A stretch of DNA of 22,537 nucleotides from Peptococcaceae bacterium UBA3937 (lineage in GTDB: Bacteria > Bacillota > Peptococcia > DRI-13 > DTU073), in assembly GCA_002385735.1 (NCBI GenBank), contig DGEB01000047.1, positions 1 to 22,537 of the forward strand, written 5' to 3'. The notes beneath the pieces were generated by a model. The model ran no database searches, had not been told where the DNA came from, and worked only from the letters and a program-made list of their open reading frames with translations. Made by a program: the position numbers and the translations under genes. Position 1 is the stretch's first letter. The number at the start of each line of letters is the position of its first letter. Shown one piece after another: positions 6,576 to 14,954 of the stretch.

Positions 6576-8840
6576 GTGAAATCATTAAAGCTATCTACCA
6601 GCCGGCTGGTATCGAAAAAAAGCTTGACGGAGAAAATGGTTTCCCAAAGGGCCGGGGCGGAAAGGCTGGAGACGGGGTCAAATGAGGTGGTTGTTGCTTT
6701 AGCGGGCAACCCGAATACAGGGAAGAGCACGGTTTTTAACCAGCTTACCGGATTAAGACAACACACCGGCAACTGGCCGGGGAAAACGGTGACCAATGCC
6801 TGGGGTAGCTATACTTATCAAGGGAAACCATACGTCCTGGTGGATTTGCCGGGCACCTACTCCTTATTGGCCAATTCGGTGGAGGAAGAAGTGGCTCGTC
6901 ATTTTCTTTGCTTTGCCCGGCCTGCGGTAACGGTGGTGGTTCTTGATGCGACTTGCCTCGAAAGGAATCTTAACTTAGCTTTACAAATTCTCGAAATTAC
7001 GCCCAAGGTGGTGGTTTGTGTCAACCTCATGGATGAAGCTGCCCGGAAAAAAATCAGGCTTGATTTGCTGAAACTGGCCGCTATCTTGGGGGTGCCGGTC
7101 GTCGGGACCAATGCCCGGAAGGGAGAAGGCTTGGTTGAACTAAAGGAAGCGATCAGGCAAGTTGCCGGGCAGGCCTCGTCATTATGTGAAAATGATGCCT
7201 CAGGAAAAGGCGCTCCCCTGGTCCGGTATGACGAGGCGATTGAGGAGTGCCTGGATGAATTAGTACCGTTGGTACGGGCGCATTTAGGGGACCGTGTAAA
7301 TGCTCGCTGGGCAGCTTTACGGCTTCTGGAGGAGGATGAAAGTTTTCTTGAAGCCTTAGCTGTATTTAATAACAAAAACAAGGATAGCAATAAAGACAAA
7401 GGTCATGACATAGACGGCGGTACGGATGAAGTCGCCGGAGAGAATTCTGAATTATGGGACAGTTTACAAAGAAACAAAAGCCGCTTGGCAGCCCAAGGAA
7501 TGGGGGCTAATCAGCTCAAAGACTTAATTGCCACCACTCTCATCAGGAAAGCAGAGTCCATTGCGCAACAAGTTTTAGTTTTTGTGCCCGAAAACTACCA
7601 GCAGTTCGACCGGCGGATTGACAATATTGTTACTTCAAAACGGTGGGGAATTCCGTTGATGCTGCTCTTTTTGGGCGGGATATTCTGGCTGACCATTGTA
7701 GGGGCTAATTATCCCTCCCAACTGTTGGCGGCCGGACTCTTTTGGCTGGAAAAAAAGCTCGCGGCGCTTTTTCTGGCAGTAGGAGCGCCGGCGTGGCTGC
7801 AGGGGATGCTTGTGGAGGGAATGTATCGTACGGTCGCTTGGGTGGTCGCGGTGATGTTGCCGCCGATGGCCATTTTTTTCCCTTTGTTTACCCTGCTGGA
7901 GGATTTAGGGTATCTACCCCGGGTGGCTTTTAATCTGGATAATTTCTTTAAAAAAGCATGTGCCCATGGCAAACAAGCCTTGACCATGTGCATGGGTTTC
8001 GGCTGTAATGCGGCGGGAGTAATTGCCTGCCGGATTATTGATTCCCCGCGGGAACGTTTGATTGCCACCATTACGAATAATTTTGTTCCTTGTAACGGAC
8101 GCTTTCCTACCTTAATCGCTCTGACCACGATCTTTCTTGTGGCCGGGCAGGGACCGATTGGTGCGGTATGGGCGGCTGTTTGGATTCTGACCGCCATTGT
8201 TCTGAGCGTCTTCATTACCTTGGGCGTATCAAAGCTTTTGTCCCAAACCATCTTGCGGGGGCTTCCCTCTTCTTTTACTTTGGAGTTGCCGCCCTATCGG
8301 AAACCGCAGCTGGGACGGATTATTGTTCGCTCGGTTTTGGACCGTACTTTGTTCGTTTTAGCCAGGGCGGTGCGGGTTGCGGCACCGGCGGGGGTGGTGA
8401 TTTGGCTGCTGGCCAATGCGCAGTGGGGAGAAATGAGCATTTTAGCCTATTGCGCTCAGTTCCTGGATCCTTTGGGGCACTTGCTGGGGATGGACGGGTA
8501 TATTCTGATGGCTTTTTTCCTTGGTATTCCGGCGAACGAGATTGTGATCCCAATTCTGATTATGGGTTATTCCGGGGCCGGTTCCCTCATGGAACCGGAT
8601 AGTATCAGCGCCTTAAGGGCTCTTTTGGCGCAAAACGGGTGGACGATGTTAACGGCTGTTTGCACCATGCTTTTTATGTTGAACCATTTCCCCTGTGGGA
8701 CCACCTTATGGACCATCCGGCAGGAAACGCAAAGTATGAAGTGGGTGCTGGTTTCTTTTCTGCTGCCGACGGTTTGCGGAATCCTGCTGTGTTTTGTCAT
8801 CGCTCAATCTGTACGGTTATTAGGCTTATTAGGTTTGTGA
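6576..8840 (+). CDS. feoB: Ferrous iron transporter FeoB
   Basis: Polytopic inner-membrane Fe(II) transporter with an N-terminal G domain. G motifs are all present: GNPNTGKS (44-51), DLPGTYS (from 90), NLMD (140-143) and a TNARKGEG G5 region. The GDI-type helical region follows, then the membrane domain with the two gate segments, including GFGCN (474-478) and VPCNGRFP (504-511). At 754 aa it is normal to slightly long. The first 35 residues (basic, Ser-rich) precede the G domain, and a hydrophilic NKNKDSNKDKGHD linker near residues 267-280 separates the cytosolic part from the membrane part. The start is GTG 6576 with AAGGGGAGA just before it. Operonic with feoA; the next gene downstream (ilvE) has its own upstream region. 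Confidence 0.95.
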   Translation: MKSLKLSTSRLVSKKSLTEKMVSQRAGAERLETGSNEVVVALAGNPNTGKSTVFNQLTGLRQHTGNWPGKTVTNAWGSYTYQGKPYVLVDLPGTYSLLANSVEEEVARHFLCFARPAVTVVVLDATCLERNLNLALQILEITPKVVVCVNLMDEAARKKIRLDLLKLAAILGVPVVGTNARKGEGLVELKEAIRQVAGQASSLCENDASGKGAPLVRYDEAIEECLDELVPLVRAHLGDRVNARWAALRLLEEDESFLEALAVFNNKNKDSNKDKGHDIDGGTDEVAGENSELWDSLQRNKSRLAAQGMGANQLKDLIATTLIRKAESIAQQVLVFVPENYQQFDRRIDNIVTSKRWGIPLMLLFLGGIFWLTIVGANYPSQLLAAGLFWLEKKLAALFLAVGAPAWLQGMLVEGMYRTVAWVVAVMLPPMAIFFPLFTLLEDLGYLPRVAFNLDNFFKKACAHGKQALTMCMGFGCNAAGVIACRIIDSPRERLIATITNNFVPCNGRFPTLIALTTIFLVAGQGPIGAVWAAVWILTAIVLSVFITLGVSKLLSQTILRGLPSSFTLELPPYRKPQLGRIIVRSVLDRTLFVLARAVRVAAPAGVVIWLLANAQWGEMSILAYCAQFLDPLGHLLGMDGYILMAFFLGIPANEIVIPILIMGYSGAGSLMEPDSISALRALLAQNGWTMLTAVCTMLFMLNHFPCGTTLWTIRQETQSMKWVLVSFLLPTVCGILLCFVIAQSVRLLGLLGL

Positions 8841-8927
8841 ACCCGGGACTGGTAATTTTTTTTAAATATTCGTATTGATTCTATAGCAGAAAATTCATTG
8901 TTGTTGTAAAATGGAACTATGGCGTGA

Positions 8928-8970
8928 GTATTAGAATACACAAGAAGATTGTGGTAATGTATTATAATAC
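8928..8970 (+). promoter_or_regulatory. Twin 12-bp palindromes around the -10 region of ilvE
   Basis: GTATTAGAATAC (8928-8939) and GTATTATAATAC (8959-8970) differ at one base and lie 31 bp apart, about three helical turns. The second is embedded in a perfect 14-bp palindrome (8958-8971) and contains TATAAT (8963-8968), a likely -10 element. No good -35 is found 16-18 bp upstream. The arrangement fits a dimeric repressor or activator binding at the promoter; the protein is unknown. Confidence 0.5.
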
Positions 8971-9022
8971 AGAGATAATACAGATGGCCTGTTTTAACAA
9001 AGAAAAATGGAGGAAGATAGCA

Positions 9023-10063
9023 ATGAAACCGAAACCGTACGGAGATCCGGAGAAACTGGTTTTTGGCAGAACTTTTACGGAACATATGTATACGATCAGG
9101 TATAGCGAAGGAAAAGGGTGGCATGACGGCAAAATAGAGCCCTACAAGCCTTTTGTGCTCGATCCGGCGGCCTGTGTCTTACACTACTCGCAGGAAATCT
9201 TCGAGGGGCTGAAGGCATATAAATCAACGAACGACCGGATTTTGTTATTCCGGCCGGAACAAAACGCCCGGCGTTTAAATCGTTCGGCCAGAAAGCTCTG
9301 CATGCCTGAACTGCCGGAAGAAATTTTTCTTAATGCGGTGAAAGAACTGGTGCTGCTGGATCAGGACTGGATTCCCGATGCGCCGGGGACCTCTTTGTAT
9401 ATCCGTCCTACGATGATTGCCACGGAGCCTTTTTTAGGGGTAAGTCCCGCCAAAGAATACCTCTTTTATATCATTATGTCTCCCGTGGGACCGTATTTTA
9501 AATCCGGCTTCAATCCGGTCAGCATTTACGTGGAGGACGAACTGGTGCGGGCCGTCGTCGGCGGCGTCGGTGACGTTAAAACGGGCGGTAATTATGCGGC
9601 AAGTTTGCTGGCGGGGGTGAAAGCCGAGGAGAAGGGTTTTTATCAGGTTTTATGGCTTGACGCCAAGGAGCATCGTTATGTTGAGGAAGTTGGCGCGATG
9701 AACGTGTTCTTTGTTTTCGGGGAGAAGGTGGTTACCCCGATGCTCACCGGTTCGATTTTGCCGGGCATCACCAGGGATTCGGTTATTAAACTGGCCCAGG
9801 AGTTGGGAATCGAGCTGGAGGAAAGACGCATTTCCTTTGATGAGGTGCTGGAGGGAATCAAAACCGGCGAACTTACGGAAATGTTTGGTTCCGGGACAGC
9901 GGCGGTCATTTCTCCGGTGGGGCATTTGTACTATAAAGACAAGGATTATTATATTAATAACAATAAAGTAGGGAAGCTGACCAAATCCTTCTATGACCAT
10001 TTGGTGGATATTCAGTTAGGCCGGGCCGAGGACAAACTGGGTTGGTCGGTGGAAGTGAAATAG
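9023..10063 (+). CDS. ilvE: Branched-chain amino acid aminotransferase
   Basis: Fold-type IV, PLP-dependent transaminase that interconverts leucine, isoleucine and valine with their 2-oxo acids, using glutamate/2-oxoglutarate. The BCAT type II signature is clear: HYSQEIFEGLKAY, the PLP-binding DVKTGGNYA with Lys186, EVGAMNVFFVF, GSILPGITRDSVI and GSGTAAVISPVG. At 346 aa the length is typical of this class. I place the start at ATG 9023, where GGAGGA at 9009-9014 lies 8 nt upstream; an upstream in-frame extension to 8924 is unlike the family and crosses the promoter region. A single-gene transcription unit, ended by the hairpin at 10097. ilvD of the same pathway lies 3 kb downstream but is separate. 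Confidence 0.95.
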   Translation: MKPKPYGDPEKLVFGRTFTEHMYTIRYSEGKGWHDGKIEPYKPFVLDPAACVLHYSQEIFEGLKAYKSTNDRILLFRPEQNARRLNRSARKLCMPELPEEIFLNAVKELVLLDQDWIPDAPGTSLYIRPTMIATEPFLGVSPAKEYLFYIIMSPVGPYFKSGFNPVSIYVEDELVRAVVGGVGDVKTGGNYAASLLAGVKAEEKGFYQVLWLDAKEHRYVEEVGAMNVFFVFGEKVVTPMLTGSILPGITRDSVIKLAQELGIELEERRISFDEVLEGIKTGELTEMFGSGTAAVISPVGHLYYKDKDYYINNNKVGKLTKSFYDHLVDIQLGRAEDKLGWSVEVK

Positions 10064-10096
10064 TATCAAATAAGGAGCTATTTCGACTATTAAACA

Positions 10097-10137
10097 AAAC
10101 CTCTCGCCAAAAAACCATTGGCGAGAGGTTTGTTTGT
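10097..10137. terminator. Bidirectional intrinsic terminator between ilvE and the converging gene
   Basis: Perfect 13-bp stem, AAACCTCTCGCCA (10097-10109) with TGGCGAGAGGTTT (10119-10131), followed by a T-rich GTTTGTATT. On the other strand it is followed by TGTTTAATAG, so it can end both ilvE and the minus-strand gene finishing at 10139. Confidence 0.85.
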
Positions 10138-10138
10138 A

Positions 10139-10631
10139 TTATTTGCATTGGCCGTTTTTCATGTTCACGGTGACTTCTTTGCTCCGTAGTGAATAATGAC
10201 CATCCATAGTTTCTAAAACAATGCTATATTTGTTTATTCCGGATCCCGGTCTTCTATCTCCAAATGAAGTGCTTACATCATATGAAGCGTTATTATTCAC
10301 TACATTAACTGTAAAAATATCTATAATTGGCTTTCCTGGTCTAAATGGTGTTTCCCTTAAGAGTAATCTTTTTAGATTTACCACCTTTATAAATCAGTTG
10401 ATTGTTGTCATAAATTGTGTAACCTATCCAATTTCTATTTGTATATCTGTCTAAGTCAAAAGCATCGTGTTGGATAATAATAGAGACTTTTGAAGGGTCT
10501 TTTACGTTTTCCTGTCTTACTTCTACGATATTAAAATTTCCTATGTTCATGTCAGATGCTAAAGCTGTCATCGGAACACAACAAAGAATAAAAGACAAAA
10601 CCAATACTAATACTCCAATAAACCTTTTCAT
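10139..10631 (-). pseudogene. Frameshifted small secreted protein (hypothetical)
   Basis: Two overlapping minus-strand reading frames look like one broken gene. The first half starts at ATG 10631 (GGAAGG 9 nt upstream) with a signal peptide (KRFIGVLVLVLSFILCC, then TALA-SDM), runs for 96 aa, and stops. The second half, in the +1 frame, continues to 10139 with FTVNVVNNNASYDVSTS and a lysine-rich end. Removing one A from the five-A run at 10369-10373 would join them into about 163 aa, reading YKGGKSKRLLLRETPFRPG across the junction. This could be a genuine mutation, a programmed slip, or a sequencing error in a homopolymer. No family is recognised; the tail looks like a beta-rich extracellular domain. 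The gene and its upstream region are much more AT-rich than the flanks, suggesting recent acquisition. Confidence 0.55.
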
Positions 10632-10716
10632 AAAACCAATCCTTCCAATAGATATTTTTCTCTGGTCCCATTAGCCCACGCCTTCCATAAAACGCAAATA
10701 GAACCACTAATAATAT

Positions 10717-10744
10717 ATTTTACATAACATAAAAGCAGAATCAA
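10717..10744 (-). promoter_or_regulatory. Candidate promoter of the frameshifted secreted protein
   Basis: On the minus strand TTGATT (10744-10739), a 16-bp spacer and TAAAAT (10722-10717), about 85 nt before ATG 10631. The surroundings are AT-rich, so chance matches are likely. Apart from this and the hairpin at 10824, I see nothing in 10632-10878. Confidence 0.35.
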
Positions 10745-10823
10745 GCAAAATATTTATAAAATTATAGATAAATATACCCTAATTTGACATTTGTTCATTT
10801 ATTTCTTATTCCGGCGAAAATGG

Positions 10824-10855
10824 AAAGAAGTCGGGATTTATTTCCCGACTTCTTT
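10824..10855 (-). terminator. Intrinsic terminator of the CotF-like gene
   Basis: Perfect 13-bp stem, AAAGAAGTCGGGA (10824-10836) with TCCCGACTTCTTT (10843-10855), 6-nt loop. It lies about 25 nt past the stop of the minus-strand CotF-like gene. The trailing T-run on that strand is interrupted (TTTCCATTTTC). Confidence 0.7.
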
Positions 10856-10878
10856 AGTATGAGGATTGCTTTACCTGA

Positions 10879-11472
10879 TTACCTCTGCGGATTATACATG
10901 TTGTGGCTTTGCATGTAGAGGAAGATATCCTCGCCATGTTTTTGCTCTTCTTTTTGAATATGGTTTAATATCTGCCGAACCTGAGGATTGGTAAATTCAA
11001 AGATGGTTGTGTCGTATGTGCCGGAGATGTATTTTTCGGTGTTTAACAGGTCATTGCAGAGGAAAGCGTCAATGTCGTTTCCGGAACCCGTTGGCAGGTT
11101 GATTTGCGCTTGCTGCCGGAGTTGCTGTTGCGGATACTGTTCTTGCATTTGTTGCTGTTGTAGTTGTTGCTGCTGAAGCTGGTACTGTTGTTGCTGGTAC
11201 TGTGATTGTTGCTGCCCTTGTTGCTGGTACTGTTTCTGTTGCTGTTGTTGAGCATTTCCTTGTGGGGAGACTGGTGGGAAGTGCCCGTTTAATAATTGGT
11301 TGATCGTATGATAGTGTTGTTGTTCATGGGAAGCATGGGTTAGGAAGAGCTGCTGCAATTCAGGACTGGATGCCTGTGCAGCATAACTTTGGTACTTTTG
11401 GATGCACAATTCTTCATGTTTTTTGTTGTCTTCTAAGAGCATTCTTTCCTTTTGGGTTAGAGTATAGTTCAA
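10879..11472 (-). CDS. CotF-like spore coat protein with polyglutamine insert
   Basis: A 197-aa protein in two ferritin-like halves of the CotF (COG5577) type. The N-terminal half has KKHEELCIQKYQSYAA and SHEQQHYHTINQLL. The C-terminal half has NDLLNTEKYISGTYDTTIFEFTNP (about residues 141-164) and ILNHIQKEEQKHGEDIFLYM. Each half carries an E-x-x-H motif (EQQH, EQKH). Between them lies a glutamine-dominated linker of about 50 residues (11104-11250), with 34 glutamines interrupted by Tyr, Leu, Lys and Ser. CotF is a spore coat protein of Bacillus, so mother-cell expression is expected. TTG 11472 is preferred because AAAGGAGG (11488-11481) lies 8 nt before it; the GTG at 11481 overlaps that site. 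It is divergent from the secreted-protein gene at 11621. Confidence 0.8.
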   Translation of the reverse strand: MNYTLTQKERMLLEDNKKHEELCIQKYQSYAAQASSPELQQLFLTHASHEQQHYHTINQLLNGHFPPVSPQGNAQQQQQKQYQQQGQQQSQYQQQQYQLQQQQLQQQQMQEQYPQQQLRQQAQINLPTGSGNDIDAFLCNDLLNTEKYISGTYDTTIFEFTNPQVRQILNHIQKEEQKHGEDIFLYMQSHNMYNPQR

Positions 11473-11620
11473 CTGTACCACCTCCTTTTAGTTAGCTTCC
11501 CTTATTAAGGATGGAAGTATTCATGCGATTTGAACCTTATTAAAAACACGGGAACTTATTTACATTTATACCAGTCTGTAAAAAATGCAAGGATAAAATA
11601 TTAATAAAGGAGGACGAAAA

Positions 11621-12880
11621 ATGGCATTTTCTCCAAAGTTTATACGCACTTGCGTTATCGGGCTTTGCCTATTTGTTAGTTCGGCATTTATGCCACCCGT
11701 ATTTGCGGGCACACCTGCCGAGGCAGGTCTGGAAAAGGGCCGTACAATCCAGGCGCGATTAGAACTCGCTGGGTTGGTTTCCCCGGACACGCCGGTTTCT
11801 TCTGATATGAAACCGGGTAATGCGGGCACCAATTGCACTGTACGGCTCAGGGTGAACGGCGAAGATATGGCCATGGAAGCGGTTCCGTTTATTGAAAACG
11901 GCCGTGCTTTAATCCCCTTGCGCGGGGTGATGGAAAAGCTGGGTGCGCAGGTAAACTGGGATGCCAAAGCGCAAAAGGCGGAAGTTAAGACCCCCGAGAA
12001 AAAGTTAGTTTTCCAGATTGGGAAAAGAGCGGTGCGCATTGTTTCGAACAAGAATGGTAGAGAGGTCGAAGATACAGTAGACCTGGATGTACCGGCGCGC
12101 ATCAGGAATAATTATACATATATTCCCGCCCGCTTTGCTTCGGAAAGATTAGGAGCTACGGTTATATGGGACGAGATACGCCGGATTGTCATTATCAGAA
12201 GAGACCGCAATTATGCGGATGAAATCAAAAAAGAAACCATCGGGATCAGGGGAGCGATTACCGATATTGCAAAGGGTTTGGACAATGAGGTTAGAGCAAT
12301 TCGGGTTGAAGGGAATGCTGATGAAAATGATCTCGGTTATGACAAGGCAGTGGTAAAGATTACGGCTGATACGATTGTGTTTAAGGAAAAGAATGGAGAA
12401 AGAATCGCCGCCGGTGAGCTCGCCGAAGGAAACCTTGTGGAAGTTGTCTTTGCCGGTCCCGTGATGGAATCTTATCCTGTGCAGGGCAGCGCGAAATTCA
12501 TCAGGGTTGTAGAGTCTGAACAACCATCCAATCAGGATGAGGTTGGACCTTCGTTGAAGGAAATAGGCAAGGCGATTAATGTTGCCTCGGTGAAAAAGAT
12601 GGAGCTATACAGTTTAATGGGTGAGAAAATAAAGACCTTTAATCAGAAAGAGGTTGAACGGATCATCAGCCAATTAAACACAAGTCCGACGTATCTTGGG
12701 GCACACATTATGATGCTGGCCGGCAATAACATCAAAATCACGTTTAAGGATGGCACGGGTGTTTCCTTAACCAGTTTTGGCTCCGAGAAGCATGTGGTGT
12801 TGTCCGGCCAAATCAACGGCGAAAAGGTGTCCTACTGTCTAATCTGCCCTGAAGTAGGCAAAATTTTGCTGGCCCAATAA
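11621..12880 (+). CDS. Secreted protein with copper amine oxidase N-terminal-like domain
   Basis: Exported protein of 419 aa. A signal peptide (residues 1-29) ends at PPVFA-GT. Residues about 68-192 match the copper amine oxidase N-terminal domain (PF07833): the repeated hallmarks ALIPLRGVMEKLGAQVNWD and YTYIPARFASERLGATVIWDE are both present. This domain is common in clostridial cell-surface proteins and does not imply amine oxidase activity. A middle part (about 205-300, RGAITDIAKG to KFIRVVES) looks like an OB-type beta domain. The last 95 residues (SVKKMELYSLMGEKIKTF onward) form a separate small domain of unknown function. AAAGGAGGA lies just before ATG 11621. It is a single gene ended by the terminator at 12991. 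Confidence 0.8.
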   Translation: MAFSPKFIRTCVIGLCLFVSSAFMPPVFAGTPAEAGLEKGRTIQARLELAGLVSPDTPVSSDMKPGNAGTNCTVRLRVNGEDMAMEAVPFIENGRALIPLRGVMEKLGAQVNWDAKAQKAEVKTPEKKLVFQIGKRAVRIVSNKNGREVEDTVDLDVPARIRNNYTYIPARFASERLGATVIWDEIRRIVIIRRDRNYADEIKKETIGIRGAITDIAKGLDNEVRAIRVEGNADENDLGYDKAVVKITADTIVFKEKNGERIAAGELAEGNLVEVVFAGPVMESYPVQGSAKFIRVVESEQPSNQDEVGPSLKEIGKAINVASVKKMELYSLMGEKIKTFNQKEVERIISQLNTSPTYLGAHIMMLAGNNIKITFKDGTGVSLTSFGSEKHVVLSGQINGEKVSYCLICPEVGKILLAQ

Positions 12881-12990
12881 GGCAGGTCCTACTCGAATCA
12901 GCAGCATTGGGGCAGAAAGGTTTGCTGTCAAGATTTTAGCAAAAATTAACAAACACCTCTTGCTAATTCCCTAAAGTATTTAGAAACAAA

Positions 12991-13031
12991 AAGAACCTCG
13001 CGAGGAAAGAACCTCACGAGGTTCTTTTTTT
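12991..13031 (+). terminator. Intrinsic terminator with internally repeated arms
   Basis: AAGAACCTCG (12991-13000) pairs with CGAGGTTCTT (13017-13026), followed by a run of T. The structure is built from two near-identical tandem copies, AAGAACCTCGCGAGG and AAGAACCTCACGAGG, each nearly self-complementary. It ends the transcript of the 419-aa secreted protein. Confidence 0.85.
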
Positions 13032-13108
13032 ACATTGAGGTACGCCTGGGGCTTTACCTTTAAGCGCGTTCATTGTTTGCTAAAAGTGATTCAGGAGGAA
13101 AAGTAATT

Positions 13109-13144
13109 GTGCTGGTGTTTCCTTGCCTGGTTATGTTACAATAA
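13109..13144 (+). CDS. Possible 11-aa leader peptide upstream of ilvD
   Basis: GTG 13109 preceded by AGGAGG at 13093-13098 (10 nt) would encode [11 protein letters not shown] and stop at TAA 13142, 32 nt before the ilvD start. Five of eleven residues are Leu or Val, which recalls ilv leader peptides, but no terminator/antiterminator lies between it and ilvD. A TTG at 13107 in another frame shares the same ribosome binding site and would read 63 residues into ilvD out of frame. Otherwise I see no clear promoter in 12881-13176. Confidence 0.3.
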   Translation: MLVFPCLVMLQ

Positions 13145-13176
13145 AGGATATATTAACTTGGGGAGGGCGAAAGATA

Positions 13177-14847
13177 ATGAACAGTCAGCAAGTTACAAAA
13201 GGGGTGGCACGGGCACCGCATCGTTCCCTTTTTTATGCGATGGGATATACGGAAGAAGATTTGCAAAAACCTTTGGTAGCGGTTGTATGTGCGCATAATG
13301 AGATTATTCCCGGCCATTTTCATTTGGATAAAGTGGCTCAGGCCGTGAAACTGGGAGTTGCTTCCGCAGGTGGCACACCGATCGAGTTTCCGGTGATTGG
13401 GATTTGTGACGGCATCGCCATGAACCACAGTGGGATGAAATACCCCCTGGCCAGTAGGGAATTAATTGCCGACTCCATTGAGGCCATGATGGTGGGGCAT
13501 AAGTTTGATGCGATGGTTTTAATCGGCAACTGTGACAAAATTGTGCCCGGCATGTTGATGGCTGCGGCTCGCCTGAATGTGCCCTCGGTTTACGTTGGCG
13601 GAGGTCCCATGCTGCCGGGAAGCCACCGGGGTGAAAGGACCGATTTGATTAAAGGCACTTTTGAAGCGGTGGGGGCATGTGCTCAGGGAAAAATCACGGA
13701 GGAAACCTTAACGGAAATGGAGAAAACCGCTTGTCCCTCTTGTGGTAGTTGTGCCGGGCTTTTTACCGCCAACTCGATGAACTGTCTGGTGGAAGCGCTG
13801 GGAATTGGGCTCCCGGGGAACGGAACTATTCCCGCTCCTTTTGGGCAACGGTTGGCCCTGGCCAAAAAAGCTGGCCAACAGGTCATGGAAATGGTAAAAA
13901 GGAACATCCTGCCACGGGATATTCTCACTTTGCAGGCCTTCCGGAATGCGATTACTTTGGATATGGCCATTGGCGGCTCCACCAATACGGTTTTACATCT
14001 TCTCGCCATTGCTTATGAGGCCGGTGTGGAATTGTCCTTAGAACTGTTTGATGAAATCAGCGGGAAGGTGCCGAATATCACGAAGTTGAGTCCGGCCGGG
14101 TCGCATTATTTAGTGGATTTGCATGAAGCGGGCGGTATTTTGGCGGTACTGCGGCAATTGAATGAAGCCAATTTATTGGCGGGTGGGCAGATTACGGTTA
14201 CCGGCAAGACCTTGGTGGAAAATATTGCGGATGCGGAAGTGCTTGATGCCTCAGTAATCCGTCCCTTAGATAAGCCTTATATGAAAGAAGGCGGGATTGC
14301 CATCCTGCGGGGCAACCTTGCGCCGGACGGGGCAGTGGTGAAGCAATCGGCCGTGGTGCCGGAAATGCTGGTGCACGAAGGACCGGCCCGGGTTTTTGAC
14401 TCGGAGGAAGAAGCTTTTGAGGCGATTATGGGCGGCAAGATCAACAAAGGCGATGTGGTGGTCATTCGCTACGAAGGGCCGAAAGGCGGCCCCGGGATGA
14501 GGGAGATGCTCAGTCCTACGGCAGCGCTGGGAGGAATGGGCTTGGATAAGGATGTGGCCTTGATCACCGACGGCCGTTTTTCCGGCGGAACAAGGGGAGC
14601 AGCGATTGGACATCTTTCTCCGGAAGCGGCGGAAGGCGGGCCTATTGCTATTATTCAAGAGGGCGACCTTATCCAGATTGATATGCCCGGTCGCAAGCTC
14701 AATGTGAAACTGAGCGATGCGGAAATCGCCGCTCGTTTAAAGGTCTGGAAGAAGCCTGCGCCCAAGGTTGGTGGTAATTCATATCTGGCCCGGTACGCTT
14801 CATTGGTTACTTCCGCCAGCACCGGCGCGGTAGTGAAGGCAAGATAA
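13177..14847 (+). CDS. ilvD: Dihydroxy-acid dehydratase
   Basis: Iron-sulfur dehydratase that converts 2,3-dihydroxy-isovalerate and -methylvalerate to 2-oxo acids, the third step of valine/isoleucine synthesis; ilvE at 9023 encodes the final transamination. Signature segments are [21 protein letters not shown] (first 20: through R), [50 protein letters not shown] and, near the end, [20 protein letters not shown]. The cluster cysteines in GNCDK and ACPSCGSC are present. Length 556 aa is standard. ATG 13177 is chosen because GGGGAGGG (13160-13167) lies 9 nt upstream and [18 protein letters not shown] matches the usual IlvD start; a TTG at 13123 is in frame but unsupported. It stands alone, with no ilvBNC neighbours in the window. 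Confidence 0.95.
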   Translation: MNSQQVTKGVARAPHRSLFYAMGYTEEDLQKPLVAVVCAHNEIIPGHFHLDKVAQAVKLGVASAGGTPIEFPVIGICDGIAMNHSGMKYPLASRELIADSIEAMMVGHKFDAMVLIGNCDKIVPGMLMAAARLNVPSVYVGGGPMLPGSHRGERTDLIKGTFEAVGACAQGKITEETLTEMEKTACPSCGSCAGLFTANSMNCLVEALGIGLPGNGTIPAPFGQRLALAKKAGQQVMEMVKRNILPRDILTLQAFRNAITLDMAIGGSTNTVLHLLAIAYEAGVELSLELFDEISGKVPNITKLSPAGSHYLVDLHEAGGILAVLRQLNEANLLAGGQITVTGKTLVENIADAEVLDASVIRPLDKPYMKEGGIAILRGNLAPDGAVVKQSAVVPEMLVHEGPARVFDSEEEAFEAIMGGKINKGDVVVIRYEGPKGGPGMREMLSPTAALGGMGLDKDVALITDGRFSGGTRGAAIGHLSPEAAEGGPIAIIQEGDLIQIDMPGRKLNVKLSDAEIAARLKVWKKPAPKVGGNSYLARYASLVTSASTGAVVKAR

Positions 14848-14881
14848 GAAACTGGCTAGAAACAAAAGTGATATCCAGTTC

Positions 14882-14910
14882 TTGACATCACAGGTGAAAA
14901 GGAATATCAT
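14882..14910 (+). promoter_or_regulatory. Sigma-A promoter of the trp-type ABC importer operon
   Basis: A perfect -35 TTGACA (14882-14887) and TATCAT (14905-14910) with the ideal 17-bp spacer. Transcription should start near 14917, giving a leader of about 240 nt before the first gene. It is the best promoter in the window. TATAAT at 14910-14915 would need a 22-bp spacer and is less likely. Confidence 0.75.
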
Positions 14911-14954
14911 ATAATTAAGACAGCACGGGCATAGCATCGTTGGGTTTTCGGGTT

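Noticed and set aside
7709..8251. Long minus-strand open frame within feoB
   Set aside because: No ribosome binding site and it lies entirely opposite a well-conserved transporter domain.
8881..8895. CodY-like box upstream of ilvE
   Set aside because: CAGAAAATT matches the right half, but only 10 of 15 bases fit overall; too weak alone.
10221..10454. Plus-strand 77-aa open frame opposite the frameshifted gene
   Set aside because: No ribosome binding site; the minus strand has the signal peptide, ribosome binding site and terminator.
13107..13298. 63-aa open frame starting before and overlapping ilvD
   Set aside because: Most of it overlaps the conserved ilvD start in another frame and the product has no recognisable features.
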